Shown: positions 1 to 6,832, numbered from the stretch's first letter. The stretch: DNA of 7,941 nt from Rikenella sp. (GCA_029054535.1 JAIDFC010000155.1:1-7941), one strand, 5' to 3'. Notes: generated by a model from the letters alone, not told the origin. A program made the numbers and translations.

Positions 1-16
1 CTCGGGCCGCGCGGCC

Positions 17-129
17 GCGGGTGCCCCCGCTGGGCGGGCGATGCTCCGCATCGCTTTACCGTTCTAAAAACATTCTTTGGCCGCGCGCTGGCGGAAATCT
101 TGTTCAAAAGCATGAATCGCTTTCGAACA
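17..129. repeat. Composite repeat with four hairpins (most complete copy)
   Basis: In order: hairpin A (17-30, stem GCGGG/CCCGC, loop TGCC); linker TGGGCGG (31-37); hairpin B (38-54, stem GCGATGC/GCATCGC, loop TCC); an A-rich tail with TCTAAAAA (63-70); a small CCGC/GCGG hairpin (81-94); and hairpin E (101-129), an 11-bp stem with one mismatch and a 7-nt loop. Every part recurs at 6544-6892. Hairpin E begins two bases past the stop codon of the YhbP-like gene, so in that transcript it would be the 3'-end structure, but no strong T-run follows it. The copy may continue leftwards beyond the window. Confidence 0.85.
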
Positions 130-130
130 A

Positions 131-670
131 TTATTTATTATTCCAAATGAGTTTGGTGCCGAATCCGAGCGTATTGTCTGTATACTTGAGTCTCGCCAGT
201 CGTAGGATCCAGAGATCGGAAAGCATCGGTGCCGCGAAAGGGAAGCGTTTCAGATAAGCGCCCCGCGTCAGAGCGAGGAGTTCCGGCGTAGCATCCGCCG
301 GGCAGATCTCCCCTTGAAACTGGAGTCCCTGCAAGCGTCCCACAACCTTCGATTCCAAGACCACGGAACCCGCCACCCGCGGAGAGTCGGCGAACATTCG
401 GGCATGCTCCGTATCGGCCGGTGAGGTGAAGACGAACGCCCCGCCGGTCGAAGAATCGTCCCCCGGAACCTTTCCCTGCGGCAAGTAGGCGTAGAAGAGG
501 TTGCAACACCACAACGCCCCTTCGGCAGAAGCAGTCGCGAGGGTCAACACCCGGTGCCGCCCGATGAAACGAACGATCCGTGGATCGACCGCCTCGAAAC
601 TCCTGCCCTCCGCCACCAACTCCCGTTCCGCGTCTGACGCCGGTCCGCTATTTTTCCGTCCCTGTCGCAT
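131..670 (-). CDS. YhbP-like (UPF0306) pyridoxamine-phosphate-oxidase-fold protein
   Basis: A 179-residue protein of the UPF0306/YhbP family, which has the FMN-binding split-barrel fold of pyridoxamine 5'-phosphate oxidases; the substrate is unknown. Seen: a buried strand VLTLAT (41-46), LWCCNLFY (53-60), TEHARM (87-92), VAGSV (99-103), GLQFQGE (115-121) and the family's C-terminal signature KYTDNTLGFGTKLIW (162-176), close to KFTDNTLGFGKKMIW as I recall it in E. coli YhbP. It carries about 30 extra N-terminal residues and a polar insertion near 64-77. The ATG overlaps the end of the upstream M23 gene by 23 nt and is preceded by GGAG four bases away (675-678), which supports this start and translational coupling. 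A GTG at codon 19 is an alternative start. Just past the stop codon is the hairpin of a repeat element (101-129). No signal peptide is seen, so it is probably cytoplasmic. Family assignment is firm; function is not. Confidence 0.88.
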   Translation of the reverse strand: MRQGRKNSGPASDAERELVAEGRSFEAVDPRIVRFIGRHRVLTLATASAEGALWCCNLFYAYLPQGKVPGDDSSTGGAFVFTSPADTEHARMFADSPRVAGSVVLESKVVGRLQGLQFQGEICPADATPELLALTRGAYLKRFPFAAPMLSDLWILRLARLKYTDNTLGFGTKLIWNNK

Positions 671-2072
671 AGCTCTCCATCACTTTCCGTACATCGCGTT
701 TCATCTGTTCGAAAGCCGCCTTGTTGGCCGCTTTGATCGGCGTACTGGGCTGCGAGGTATTGGTCAGCGGATCGATATATTTGCCGTTCTTTTTAAGTCG
801 GTAGTCGAGGTGCGGCCCGGTCGATCCGCCCGTATTCCCCGAATAGGCGATCACCTGCCCCTGCGACACCCGTTGCCCCTGTTTGACGGCAAACCGACTC
901 AGGTGCAGATAAGCCGACTCGTACCCATTGGAATGCTTGAGCCAAATACGATTCCCGCCGCCGAAAGCGTCCCAGCCGCACCGAGTAACCACCCCGCTGG
1001 CCACGGCTCGAACCGGGGTCCCCACCGGACACGCATAGTCCACGCCGTTATGCTGCCGCCGGATACGCTTGATCGGGTGGACGCGCGACCCGAATTTCGA
1101 GGTGATCCGCGCGTTGAAACTCAAGGGCGACATCAAGACGGCGCGTTTCAAGCTCTCGCCCTTGTCGCTCCAGTAACCCCAGTCGTCGTCCTGGTTGAAC
1201 CGATAGGCCCAGTAGCTCCGCCCGGCATGACGAAACTCGACGCCGTAGATGGTGCCGATCCCGATACTGGCCGTGTCGATGAACATCTCTTCGTAGACCA
1301 CCCGGAATTTATCCCCTTTCTGCAAGGCGTAGAAGTCGATCGTGTATTCGAAGATCTTGGCCATCCGAGTGGCCAGGTCTTCCGGCAGGTGGTTGTCGTA
1401 GATCGTGGCGTAGAGCGAGCTGTTAATGGTCCCCTCGGCATAGCGTTCCTCGGTGAGGACCTCTTTCTTGTCGACCCGCACGTAGACGCTGTCGCACAGG
1501 CCGAACGTAACGTAATCGGTCTTGTTCCGCTCGTAAACCAGGTAACACAAAGTCTGCGCGCTATCCGGCGTCAGAAAAGCGGTAAACGTATGCCCCGCCC
1601 GAATATCTCGCGGCTCGAATTTCCCTTTCGAGAGGGCGAGCAGCCGGTTGACCACCGCGATATTGACGTTATAGCGCTGATTCAAAAGCCGGGAGAATGT
1701 CTCTCCGCTCTCGATCTCGCCCCGTTCGACGGCGTAGTCGTCTACCGGCAAACCGTAGATCCGTCCCTGCGGCCGCAACACAATGGAGTCGAGTCGCGAA
1801 CCCGACGCATCGCCGGTCATGTAGTATCGTGCCGGCAGGGAGTGTTCGCACCGCCGCACGCCGATCAGCACCCCCAGCACCAGGATAACGACCAACAATA
1901 CCAGGAAAACGAGCATCAGCGGATTCCGTCTGAAGTTCTGTCGAAACAGCCGCCCATAGGCGTTCTTCTTGTTGTTCTCGGCCGACCGGTCCGGCCGCTG
2001 CTGCGGAGAGCGAGGCGATTGAGGCTGCCGGGGCGGCTGAGAAGGCTGCGGTGTCGGACGTTCGGGTGTCAT
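648..2072 (-). CDS. Membrane-anchored M23 peptidoglycan endopeptidase
   Basis: A 474-residue LytM/M23-family protein expected to cut peptide cross-links in peptidoglycan. Seen in order: a proline/glutamine/arginine-rich cytoplasmic tail (1-50); one transmembrane segment (about 51-72) with positive charge before it, giving an N-in anchor; a periplasmic region (about 95-290) resembling the N-terminal domains of MepM/OapA-type peptidases, with a LysM-like stretch around 115-165; and the M23 domain (about 318-435). Motif residues are HNGVD (H341, D345), the histidine in AYLHLS (H390) and GPHLDYR (H421, D423). In the usual HxH motif the first His is catalytic and the second binds zinc; here the second is Asp423. 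GPHLD also occurs in other Bacteroidetes M23 proteins as far as I recall, so activity is plausible. The gene lies 64 nt after the YitT-family gene and overlaps the YhbP-like gene. The tail 440-474 is charged and helical. A growth-linked hydrolase role is inferred. Confidence 0.94.
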   Translation of the reverse strand: MTPERPTPQPSQPPRQPQSPRSPQQRPDRSAENNKKNAYGRLFRQNFRRNPLMLVFLVLLVVILVLGVLIGVRRCEHSLPARYYMTGDASGSRLDSIVLRPQGRIYGLPVDDYAVERGEIESGETFSRLLNQRYNVNIAVVNRLLALSKGKFEPRDIRAGHTFTAFLTPDSAQTLCYLVYERNKTDYVTFGLCDSVYVRVDKKEVLTEERYAEGTINSSLYATIYDNHLPEDLATRMAKIFEYTIDFYALQKGDKFRVVYEEMFIDTASIGIGTIYGVEFRHAGRSYWAYRFNQDDDWGYWSDKGESLKRAVLMSPLSFNARITSKFGSRVHPIKRIRRQHNGVDYACPVGTPVRAVASGVVTRCGWDAFGGGNRIWLKHSNGYESAYLHLSRFAVKQGQRVSQGQVIAYSGNTGGSTGPHLDYRLKKNGKYIDPLTNTSQPSTPIKAANKAAFEQMKRDVRKVMESYATGTEK

Positions 2073-2082
2073 ACGCGTGTGA

Positions 2083-2115
2083 AAAATTTATACCAACCTA
2101 TTTAAGAGTACGAAA
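2083..2115 (-). promoter_or_regulatory. Weak candidate Bacteroidetes-type promoter before the M23 gene
   Basis: In the 64-nt gap before the M23 gene, the minus strand carries TTTC (2112-2115), 21 nt of spacer, then TAAATTTT (2083-2090). This approximates the Bacteroidetes housekeeping pattern TTTG...TAnnTTTG. The last G of the -7 box and the G of the -33 box are missing, and transcription would start only a few bases before the ATG. It may be no more than an AT-rich spacer. Confidence 0.22.
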
Positions 2116-2136
2116 CGGGCCGAAGGTTTAATCGGA

Positions 2137-3027
2137 TCACTTCGTTTTCAGCACGTCGAACCCTTCGCCGAAAACCCCCATGACACTGGCCTGGGTAATG
2201 AACGCTTTCGGATCGATCTCCTTGATAATCCGGTAGATGGCCGAAGCCTCGCCCCGTCGACACACGATCAGCGCGACCTTTTGCGGCGCCTTGGAGTAAG
2301 CTCCCGTAGCGTCGAGAATCGTTACCCCGCGATTGACATCGTGAATGACGCGGTCCGCAATCTCCTGGTACTTGGCCGAGAAGACCATGATCTGCGACGA
2401 AGCCTTGCTCCCCGACAGCACCCAGTCGATCGCGGTCCCCAAGGTGAACATCGTAACATAGCCGTACACAACGCTCCCCAGGTCCCACGACACGAAATAC
2501 GAACAGCCGACGATCACCACGTCCATCAGGATAATCAACTTTCCGAGGCTGATATTTCGGTACTTGTTGATAATCATGGCCAGGATATCCGTCCCGCCGG
2601 ACGACCCGCCGACCGAGAAGCAGAGTCCGACGCCCGCCCCGGCGATCCCCCCGCCGAGAATGGCCGACAGGAATTTGTCTCCGTGCAGCCCCACGAGGTC
2701 CGGCGGCAAAGTCTGTTGCATGACATACAGAGCCAGCGAATTAACCAGAATCCCGTAAATGGTCTTCGCCCCGAATTTCGGCCCGAGGATCCAGAATCCC
2801 AGAGCCAACAAAATGGCGTTGAAAACCAAGTAGGTAACCCCCATCGGAATCCCGGTCAGATAGAAGACGATGGCTCCGATCCCCCCGCCCCCGCCCCCGA
2901 TCACTTCGGCCGGCAACAGCAGCTCGGTCCACGCAAAGGAGTACATCATCAACCCCAGCGTCATAATCAGATAAGCCCGCAGTTCATACCGAATGTTCCG
3001 CCAGTCGAGCTCGATTTTCTTTTTCAT
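2137..3027 (-). CDS. YitT/DUF2179 family membrane protein
   Basis: A 296-residue protein with a YitT-type membrane domain (about 15-205) and a C-terminal cytoplasmic DUF2179 domain (about 210-290). Five or six hydrophobic helices are visible (about 17-36, 45-62, 64-82, 89-105, 120-140, 162-180, the last continuing weakly to 200). Family landmarks are the glycine-rich first re-entrant region (EVIGGGGGGIG, 41-51), TGIPMGVTYLVFN (58-70), GGSSGGTD (140-147), and in the C-terminal domain RGVTILDATGAYS (233-245) and GVFGEGFD (284-291). The family is widespread; its transport or sensing role is not established. The start is supported by GGAG (3031-3034) close before the ATG and a 27-nt gap from leuS, so it is probably co-transcribed with leuS. 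The six glycines are coded by alternating GGG/GGC, giving a run of G5-C-G5-C-G6 on the coding strand. Similarity to other YitT proteins suggests the length is normal there and only composition is unusual. Confidence 0.93.
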   Translation of the reverse strand: MKKKIELDWRNIRYELRAYLIMTLGLMMYSFAWTELLLPAEVIGGGGGGIGAIVFYLTGIPMGVTYLVFNAILLALGFWILGPKFGAKTIYGILVNSLALYVMQQTLPPDLVGLHGDKFLSAILGGGIAGAGVGLCFSVGGSSGGTDILAMIINKYRNISLGKLIILMDVVIVGCSYFVSWDLGSVVYGYVTMFTLGTAIDWVLSGSKASSQIMVFSAKYQEIADRVIHDVNRGVTILDATGAYSKAPQKVALIVCRRGEASAIYRIIKEIDPKAFITQASVMGVFGEGFDVLKTK

Positions 3028-3054
3028 AATCTCCGTAAGAGTAATAACCCCCGA

Positions 3055-5760
3055 TTAACAAACCACGTTAATAATCTTCCCCGGAACCACGATCACTTTT
3101 TTGATCTCCTTTCCGTCGATATACTTCGCCGTGAGCTCGTCGGCCCGAACGGCGACCTCGATCTCGGCGGGCTTCAGCCCCAGATCGAACGTCCGCTTGA
3201 ACCGCACTTTGCCGTTGAACGACACCGGATAGTCGAACGTCGATTCGACGAGGTATTTTTCGTCATAAACGGGGTAAGGCGCATCGCATACGCTTTCCGT
3301 ATCGGCATGCCCCAGCGGCCCGTGCCACAGCTCTTCGGCGATGTGCGGCGCGAACGGAGCCACCAATGCCACGAGCGGTTCGAGGATCTCCCGCGACGTC
3401 GTTTTGCTGTCGTACAGCTCGTTGAGGCAGATCATGAAGGCACTCACCGCCGTGTTGAACGAGAAGTTCTCGATATCGTCCGCCACTTTCTTAATAGTTT
3501 TGTGCAGGATTTTGCGTTCGGCATCGGTCGCCGGAGCATCCGAGACTCCCTCGACGAGCCGCCACAGCCGTTTCAAGAATTTGTGCACCCCGTCGATCCC
3601 GTTCGTATCCCACGGTTTACTCTGTTCCAGCGGCCCGAGGAACATCTCGTACATCCGCAGCGTATCGGCCCCGTAAGTCTCCACAATGTAGTCCGGATTG
3701 ACCACATTGTACATCGACTTGCTCATCTTCTCCACCGCCCAGCCGCACACATACCGTCCATCGGATTCCGTAATGAACTCCGCATCCCGGAACTCCGGAC
3801 GCCAAGCCCGGAAAGCGTCGATATCCAACACATCGTTCTTCACGATGTTGACATCCACATGGATCTCCTGGGTCTTATAATCGTCTTTCAACCCGTACGA
3901 GACATAGGTATTCTTGTACCCCTCATCCAGCACCCGATAGACGAAGTTCGACCGCCCCTGGATCATCCCCTGGTTCACCAACTTCTTGAACGGCTCGTCC
4001 TCGCACACGTACCCCAAGTCAAAGAGGAATTTGTTCCAGAACCGCGAGTAGATCAAATGGCCCGTCGCATGCTCGATCCCCCCCACATACAAGTCCACGC
4101 TCCGCCAATAGTCATTGGCCTCTTTGGAAACCAACGCGGTGTCGTTCTTCGGGTCCATATACCGCAGATAATAAGCGCTCGACCCCGCAAACCCGGGCAT
4201 GGTGCTGGTCTCATACCGCCACCCGTCGATCCGCGCGAGGGGCGGCCTCCCGTCCGTCGTCGGCGTGAAGTTATCGGTCTCAGGCAGCACGAGCGGCAAT
4301 TCCGCCTCCGGCAACAAGACAGGCACCCCCTCTTCAGTATACGAAACCGGGAACGGCTCGCCCCAATACCGCTGCCGGCTGAAAATCGCGTCCCTCAACC
4401 GGTAATTGACCTTCTTATGTCCGATTCCCCGTTCTTCGATCGCCTTGAACATCGCCGGAATGGCCTCCTTCACATCCAAGCCGGTCAAAAAGTCGGAGTT
4501 AATCAACTGCCCCTCCTTCGCATCGTAAGAGCCTTCCGAAACATCGCACTCGATGATCGGCACAATCGGCAAATCAAAATGTTTGGCAAACGCCCAGTCC
4601 CTGGAGTCATGCGCCGGCACGGCCATAATCGCCCCGGTCCCATACCCCGCCAACACATAGTCGCTCACCCAAATCGGAATCTCGACGCCATTGAACGGAT
4701 TCACGGCATAAGCCCCCGTAAACACCCCGCTCACCCGCCGCGTATCGGCCATCCGCTCCCGTTCGCTCCGCTTCTTGGTCTCGGCCACATAAGCCTCCAC
4801 CTCGGCCCGCCGCTCTGGCGTGGTGATCTCCTGAATCAACGTATGTTCCGGCGCCAGAACCATGAACGTTACCCCGAACACCGTATCGGCCCGAGTGGTG
4901 AAAATCTCCAACTGTTTGGCCTCCTCCCCCGTGGAGGAAAAACCTTTGATCGGAAAGTACATCGTCGCCCCTTCCGACCGCCCGATCCAGTTCCGCTGAA
5001 TCTCCTTCAGCGACTCGCTCCACGCCAACCCGTCGAGCCCCGCCAGCAGCCGCTCGGCATAAGCCGTTACGCGCAACAGCCACTGCCGCATCCGCTTCTG
5101 CTCCACCGGAAAGCCCCCCCGGACCGACAGCCCGTCTTTCACCTCGTCATTGGCCAGCACGGTCCCCAATCCCTCGCACCAGTTCACCACCGTATCGGCC
5201 TGAAACGCGAGCCGGTAGTTCATCAACAGGTCCGAAAGTTCCTTCGGCGTCAGTTCGTTCCACTCCGGATGCTTGGCCACGAGCTCTTCGATCGGCCTGG
5301 CCTGCTGCAGTTCGGCATCATAGTAGTGGTTGTACATCTGCTCGAACGCCCACTGGGTCCACCGATAGTACCCCGGATCGCAGGTCCGCACCTCGCGATC
5401 CCAGTCGAAGCTGAAACCGATCTTGTCCAACTGCTCCCGATACCGCTCGATGTTCTGCTCGGTCGTAACCGCCGGATGCTGACCGGTCTGGATGGCATAC
5501 TGCTCGGCCGGCAATCCGAAAGCGTCGTATCCCATCGGATGCAACACGTTAAATCCCCGCTGCCGCTTGTAGCGGCTGTAAATATCCGAGGCGATATACC
5601 CCAGCGGATGCCCCACATGCAGTCCCGCCCCCGACGGATAGGGGAACATATCGAGGACATAATATTTCGGCCGTTTCGGATCGACCTCCACGCGGTAGGT
5701 CCCCCGCTCGGCCCATCGCCGTTGCCATTTCTGTTCGATCGCTCTGAAATCGTATTCCAT
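3055..5760 (-). CDS. leuS: Leucyl-tRNA synthetase
   Basis: A 901-residue class Ia aminoacyl-tRNA synthetase that charges tRNA-Leu with leucine using ATP, in the cytoplasm. Seen: PYPSGAGLHVGH with the HIGH-type motif HVGH (48-51); the CP1 editing domain (about 265-430) with TTRADT (288-293) and GTGAIMAVPAHDSRD (374-388), where D385 matches the conserved editing aspartate; the signature KMSKS (678-682); an anticodon-binding helical bundle (about 715-830); and the small C-terminal domain ending GKIINVV. It is about 40 residues longer than the E. coli enzyme because of an insertion around 150-185 (with HPEWNELTPKELSDLL) and a larger insertion before KMSKS (about 600-675). The zinc-knuckle cysteines of the E. 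coli enzyme are absent except C195. The start fits the usual MEYnFr-IE-KWQ beginning. Upstream is the repeat-filled gap; no T-box leader or clear promoter was found. The YitT gene follows after 27 nt. Confidence 0.98.
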   Translation of the reverse strand: MEYDFRAIEQKWQRRWAERGTYRVEVDPKRPKYYVLDMFPYPSGAGLHVGHPLGYIASDIYSRYKRQRGFNVLHPMGYDAFGLPAEQYAIQTGQHPAVTTEQNIERYREQLDKIGFSFDWDREVRTCDPGYYRWTQWAFEQMYNHYYDAELQQARPIEELVAKHPEWNELTPKELSDLLMNYRLAFQADTVVNWCEGLGTVLANDEVKDGLSVRGGFPVEQKRMRQWLLRVTAYAERLLAGLDGLAWSESLKEIQRNWIGRSEGATMYFPIKGFSSTGEEAKQLEIFTTRADTVFGVTFMVLAPEHTLIQEITTPERRAEVEAYVAETKKRSERERMADTRRVSGVFTGAYAVNPFNGVEIPIWVSDYVLAGYGTGAIMAVPAHDSRDWAFAKHFDLPIVPIIECDVSEGSYDAKEGQLINSDFLTGLDVKEAIPAMFKAIEERGIGHKKVNYRLRDAIFSRQRYWGEPFPVSYTEEGVPVLLPEAELPLVLPETDNFTPTTDGRPPLARIDGWRYETSTMPGFAGSSAYYLRYMDPKNDTALVSKEANDYWRSVDLYVGGIEHATGHLIYSRFWNKFLFDLGYVCEDEPFKKLVNQGMIQGRSNFVYRVLDEGYKNTYVSYGLKDDYKTQEIHVDVNIVKNDVLDIDAFRAWRPEFRDAEFITESDGRYVCGWAVEKMSKSMYNVVNPDYIVETYGADTLRMYEMFLGPLEQSKPWDTNGIDGVHKFLKRLWRLVEGVSDAPATDAERKILHKTIKKVADDIENFSFNTAVSAFMICLNELYDSKTTSREILEPLVALVAPFAPHIAEELWHGPLGHADTESVCDAPYPVYDEKYLVESTFDYPVSFNGKVRFKRTFDLGLKPAEIEVAVRADELTAKYIDGKEIKKVIVVPGKIINVVC

Positions 5761-5900
5761 GATCTCTTATTTCGTATCTTTCTGATTTTTCAATCGTTTG
5801 TCCAAACCGCACGCTACCCTGTCAATGGTCTAAAGTCTTTAACAGCCTCCCCGATCTGTCCGTGCAAGCCGGAGCCATCCTGCCGCGCTTCATTCGGTCT

Positions 5901-5980
5901 GTCGCCCATCCCCCCGAGCGGCTCTGCCGCTGGGCGACGAGGCCGGCGATTCTTCGAATCGCAAGCGGTTCTCGCTTTTA
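5901..5980. repeat. Divergent copy of the two-hairpin module with an extra outer stem
   Basis: An outer 7-bp stem, GTCGCCC (5901-5907) with GGGCGAC (5932-5938), encloses the hairpin AGCGGC-TCT-GCCGCT (5917-5931). Next is hairpin B, GCGATTC-TTC-GAATCGC (5946-5962), a perfect 7-bp stem with a 3-nt loop, followed by a tail with CGGTTCT like the other copies. The linker is longer than the usual TGGGCGG. Hairpin B has the same geometry as the copies at 38-54 and 6703-6719 but a different, still paired, base pair. Confidence 0.75.
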
Positions 5981-5998
5981 TTTATTATCTCATCACAA

Positions 5999-6159
5999 AC
6001 CGCGATCGCAGATCGCGCGCCCGACGCCGCCCCATGCGGAGGGCGGTGCCGCTCGGCACGCGAAACTTCTCCGAGATCTCACCATGGCGGGCCGGAGCCA
6101 CCCCGGGCGGAGGCCTGCAACACTCGCTGCGCTCATTGGCGCCTCCGCTGGCTTCGGCC
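5999..6159. repeat. Tandem repeat family 2, copy 1
   Basis: It opens with the perfect hairpin CGCGATC-GCA-GATCGCG (6001-6017), then a GC-rich palindrome (CCGCCC/GGGCGG, about 6026-6046). Its right half folds as a long stem: 6090-6100 with 6149-6159 (11 bp, one G-T pair) and 6107-6114 with 6141-6148 (8 bp, perfect), with a 6-nt bulge between. The 21 bases 6139-6159 recur exactly at 6281-6301. Confidence 0.8.
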
Positions 6160-6208
6160 GAGAAACAGTCTGTCTCCGTGCGCCGAGCGATTCATTCTGA
6201 GCCGCCAT

Positions 6209-6301
6209 GAACCGCACCCGCAGGGTGCGCGGTTCGGCGCCACCCCCGGCGACGGCCGCAACGTTCACTTCGGTTCACTTGCGCCTCCGCTGGCTTCGGC
6301 C
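6209..6301. repeat. Tandem repeat family 2, copy 2
   Basis: It opens with the hairpin CGCACCC-GCA-GGGTGCG (6213-6229), which can be extended by pairing flanking GAACCG (6209-6214) with CGGTTC (6230-6235). The segment 6239-6301 aligns with 6097-6159 of copy 1, and its last 21 bases are identical. The 5' arm has diverged, so the long stem of copy 1 is largely lost here. The loop region holds GTTCACTT twice (6263-6270, 6273-6280). Confidence 0.78.
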
Positions 6302-6332
6302 CTTTTAACACCGGAACAAGCTGCATCTCGCA

Positions 6333-6444
6333 ACCAACCGCGACCTCAGGTCGCGCGGATCGCCGCCATCCCCTGCGGCGGGACGCAACTTCTCGCTAGG
6401 CTCGATTGCGCCCTTGCTGGCGGCAATCCGGCACCTCTAAAAAA
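6333..6444. repeat. Tandem repeat family 2, copy 3
   Basis: It opens with the hairpin CGCGACC-TCA-GGTCGCG (6339-6355). A 12-bp stem with one mismatch pairs 6356-6367 with 6419-6430, and an internal CGCAA/TTGCG pairing (6384-6388 with 6406-6410) is shared with copy 2. The copy ends with TCTAAAAAA (6436-6444), the same A-run punctuation found in the two-hairpin module. Confidence 0.75.
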
Positions 6445-6452
6445 TCCGCCGC

Positions 6453-6535
6453 AGCACGTCGCCCGCGGGAATTTCATCTTGATTTACTCTCATAAATCAA
6501 GCGAAATTCCTACTTAGGCGGGCGGGCGACGGGCT
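6453..6535. other. Long nested hairpin, possible terminator or recombination site
   Basis: Three stems nest: outer 6453-6466 with 6522-6535 (14 positions, one mismatch, GC-rich); middle GGAATTTC (6468-6475) with GAAATTCC (6503-6510); inner CTTGATTTA (6478-6486) with TAAATCAAG (6493-6501), loop CTCTCA. The left side has almost no unpaired bases, while the right side has an 11-nt bulge (6511-6521). TTTT follows at once on the plus strand; on the minus strand a T6 run lies 8 nt past the stem. The AT-rich core contrasts with its GC-rich surroundings. The function is not known. Confidence 0.8.
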
Positions 6536-6543
6536 TTTCTCTC

Positions 6544-6605
6544 AAAACAGTGTTTGACCGCGCGCTGGCGGAAATCTTGTTCAAAAGCGAATCGCGCTTT
6601 TGAAC
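6544..6605. repeat. Second copy of the right half of the composite repeat (hairpin E)
   Basis: 6544-6588 matches 67-111 at 42 of 45 positions, the last 31 being identical. It ends in hairpin E, 6579-6589 with 6595-6605, a perfect 11-bp stem with a 5-nt loop, where the copy near position 101 has one mismatch. The left half (hairpins A and B) is missing here and replaced by the nested hairpin. Confidence 0.85.
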
Positions 6606-6681
6606 GATTTCCTACTCCAGCAGTCGCGCGCGGGGTCTTCTCATCGAGAAACCGTGTCAGACGCGCTCAGGCCGCGCGGCC

Positions 6682-6760
6682 CCGCGTGCCCGCGGTGGGC
6701 GGGCGATACTACGTATCGCTATAACGTTCTAAAAAACAATCTTTGTCCGCGCTCTGGCGG
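6682..6760. repeat. Two-hairpin module with A-rich tail
   Basis: Hairpin A is CCGCG-TGCC-CGCGG (6682-6695), the linker TGGGCGG (6696-6702), hairpin B GCGATAC-TAC-GTATCGC (6703-6719), then a tail with TCTAAAAAA (6728-6736) and a CCGC/GCGG hairpin (6747-6760). Compared with 17-94, the stems differ in sequence but pair perfectly, while the TGCC loop and the linker are unchanged. Confidence 0.85.
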
Positions 6761-6787
6761 GATATTCTCTCCAACAACATTCTCGGA

Positions 6788-6832
6788 CCGCGCGCCTGCG
6801 GTGGGCGGGCGATACTCCGTTTCGCTATAACG
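6788..6832. repeat. Two-hairpin module, tail truncated
   Basis: Hairpin A is CCGCG-CGCC-TGCGG (6788-6801, one G-T pair), the linker TGGGCGG (6802-6808), hairpin B GCGATAC-TCC-GTTTCGC (6809-6825, one T-T mismatch). The tail begins TATAACG as in the preceding copy and then diverges. Confidence 0.8.

Noticed and set aside
501..2105. A 534-codon open frame on the plus strand opposite the M23 gene
   Set aside because: It is a shadow of the M23 and YhbP-like genes, whose motifs and membrane segment are clear on the minus strand; the plus-strand product shows no family feature.
5761..5860. A T-box or leader-peptide attenuator before leuS
   Set aside because: No T-box consensus, no specifier loop and no leucine-rich short frame were seen.
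5946..5962. A tRNA T-arm-like sequence, TTCGAATC within a short stem
   Set aside because: The 7-nt loop would be TCTTCGA, not TTCRANY, and no acceptor, D-arm or anticodon arm surrounds it. It fits hairpin B of the repeat family instead.
2281..6210. A very long open frame (1,309 codons) on the plus strand opposite leuS and the YitT gene
   Set aside because: It is antisense to two genes with clear family motifs, and its product is rich in Pro, Arg, His and Gln with no recognisable domain. GC-rich codon use on the minus strand removes stop codons from this frame.
5862..6268. Short open frames on both strands within the repeat-filled gap
   Set aside because: They run through the palindromic repeats, have Arg/Pro/Ala-rich products and no plausible ribosome-binding site or domain.
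6453..6535. Calling the nested hairpin a standard rho-independent terminator
   Set aside because: The stem is far longer than usual. TTTT follows it at once on the plus strand, which carries no gene here, while on the gene strand the T-run is 8 nt away. It is kept as an unexplained structure.
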